From assembly GCA_039184055.1 (NCBI GenBank), contig JBCDBH010000127.1:1-14664 (forward strand): 14,664 nucleotides of DNA, read 5' to 3'. The position numbers and the translations under genes were made by a program. Below are positions 14,392-14,664 of the stretch, piece by piece (the first letter of the stretch is position 1; every line of letters begins with the position of its first letter). This DNA is from JBCDBH01 sp039184055 (GTDB lineage Bacteria > Acidobacteriota > Thermoanaerobaculia > Multivoradales > J023). Under the pieces are notes generated by a model that saw only the letters and a list, made by a program, of their open reading frames with translations, had not been told where the DNA came from and did no database searches.

Positions 14392-14664
14392 ATGATGAAA
14401 ATCGATGTAAGTAGATGGCTGCCGATTCTGCTACTCGGCTGTGTCGTGGCGATGCCCGTCGGGGCGGCCGACAAGAGCTCGTTGCTGAGCGACTTCGAGG
14501 ATCGAACGACTGTCCATACGCTGGAGAACGGCTGGACCTTCATCTTGGTCGAACGTCCCGTGGCACCGGTGTTCTCCTTCGCCACCTTTGTCGACGTCGG
14601 AAGCGCTCAGGAAGTACCGGGCATCACCGGTCTGGCTCATATGTTCGAGCACATGGCGTTCAAG
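14392..14664 (+). CDS. Exported M16 (pitrilysin) family zinc metallopeptidase, N-terminal 91 residues
   Basis: An open frame from ATG 14392 runs off the right edge. GAGG at 14381-14384 gives a good ribosome site, and a second ATG follows at once. Residues 1-26 form a signal peptide (Arg8, hydrophobic WLPILLLGCVVAMPVGAA). Cleavage after Ala25/26 by signal peptidase I fits, but LLGC (14-17) could also be a lipobox. The mature part shows the M16 start: TLENGWTFILVER (43-55), then the inverted zinc site HMFEH (His83, Glu86, His87) in GLAHMFEHMAFK. The family is made of about 50-kDa modules, often in pairs, that degrade peptides in a closed chamber; exported forms act in the periplasm. The remainder, including the distal zinc glutamate, lies outside the window, so activity cannot be judged. 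Confidence 0.9.
   Translation, partial: MMKIDVSRWLPILLLGCVVAMPVGAADKSSLLSDFEDRTTVHTLENGWTFILVERPVAPVFSFATFVDVGSAQEVPGITGLAHMFEHMAFK

Noticed and set aside
1..14664. CRISPR arrays, tRNA or rRNA genes, transposases, phage or toxin-antitoxin genes
   Set aside because: I looked for regularly spaced repeats, tRNA-like cloverleaf ends and mobile-element protein motifs on both strands and saw none; the few short repeats present are two- or three-copy only.

Overview
The window is a 14.7 kb piece of a GC-rich bacterial chromosome (roughly 63% GC by eye). It is densely coded, and codon use looks uniform across all genes. The gene set suggests a Gram-negative soil or marine type bacterium. A membrane serine phosphatase of PDZ-TM-GAF-SpoIIE architecture, a TPR protein of the kind common beside acidobacterial signalling proteins, an FxsA with an acidobacterial/deltaproteobacterial look and an exported M16 peptidase with an HMFEHMAFK active site make Acidobacteriota or a deltaproteobacterial-type lineage the best guess. 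This is inference from protein style; the window has no rRNA or other marker. I see no IS element, phage gene, tRNA or CRISPR array.

Layout. (1) 1-1540, minus strand: ilvA (threonine ammonia-lyase with ACT domain), followed 17 bp later by fxsA, which runs off the left edge. (2) 1541-1868: a 328 bp divergent intergenic region with a 15-bp tandem repeat. (3) 1869-2753, plus: a cis-prenyltransferase (uppS family). (4) 2876-4579, plus: a PAS-GGDEF-EAL protein whose GGDEF motif is destroyed while the EAL residues are kept, so a predicted c-di-GMP phosphodiesterase. (5) 4811-8462, plus: a tightly coupled three-gene operon of class I aminotransferase, glyoxylate/hydroxypyruvate reductase and glycerate 2-kinase. 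A good sigma70-like promoter overlaps the stop codon of the GGDEF/EAL gene and gives a leader RNA of about 200 nt with a UUCG-capped hairpin. (6) 8645-14260, plus: a second compact operon of PDZ/10-TM/GAF/SpoIIE phosphatase, a membrane-anchored TPR protein (4-bp overlap) and an AidB-like acyl-CoA dehydrogenase (4-bp gap). Upstream of it lie three TCGATCGAT boxes and a TTGACA hexamer. (7) 14392-end, plus: the N-terminus of an exported M16 zinc peptidase.

How the genes work together. The operon at 4811-8462 encodes a plausible route amino acid (serine?) -> 2-oxoacid (hydroxypyruvate) -> D-glycerate -> 2-phosphoglycerate, feeding C2/C3 units into lower glycolysis; the aminotransferase substrate is the uncertain step. 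The operon at 8645-14260 joins an envelope-sensing phosphatase, a TPR protein and a flavoenzyme of the AidB/ACAD family. No STAS anti-anti-sigma or anti-sigma partner is encoded in the window, so the phosphatase target must be elsewhere or unconventional. This operon and the structured leader of the metabolic operon are the two places most worth a second look.
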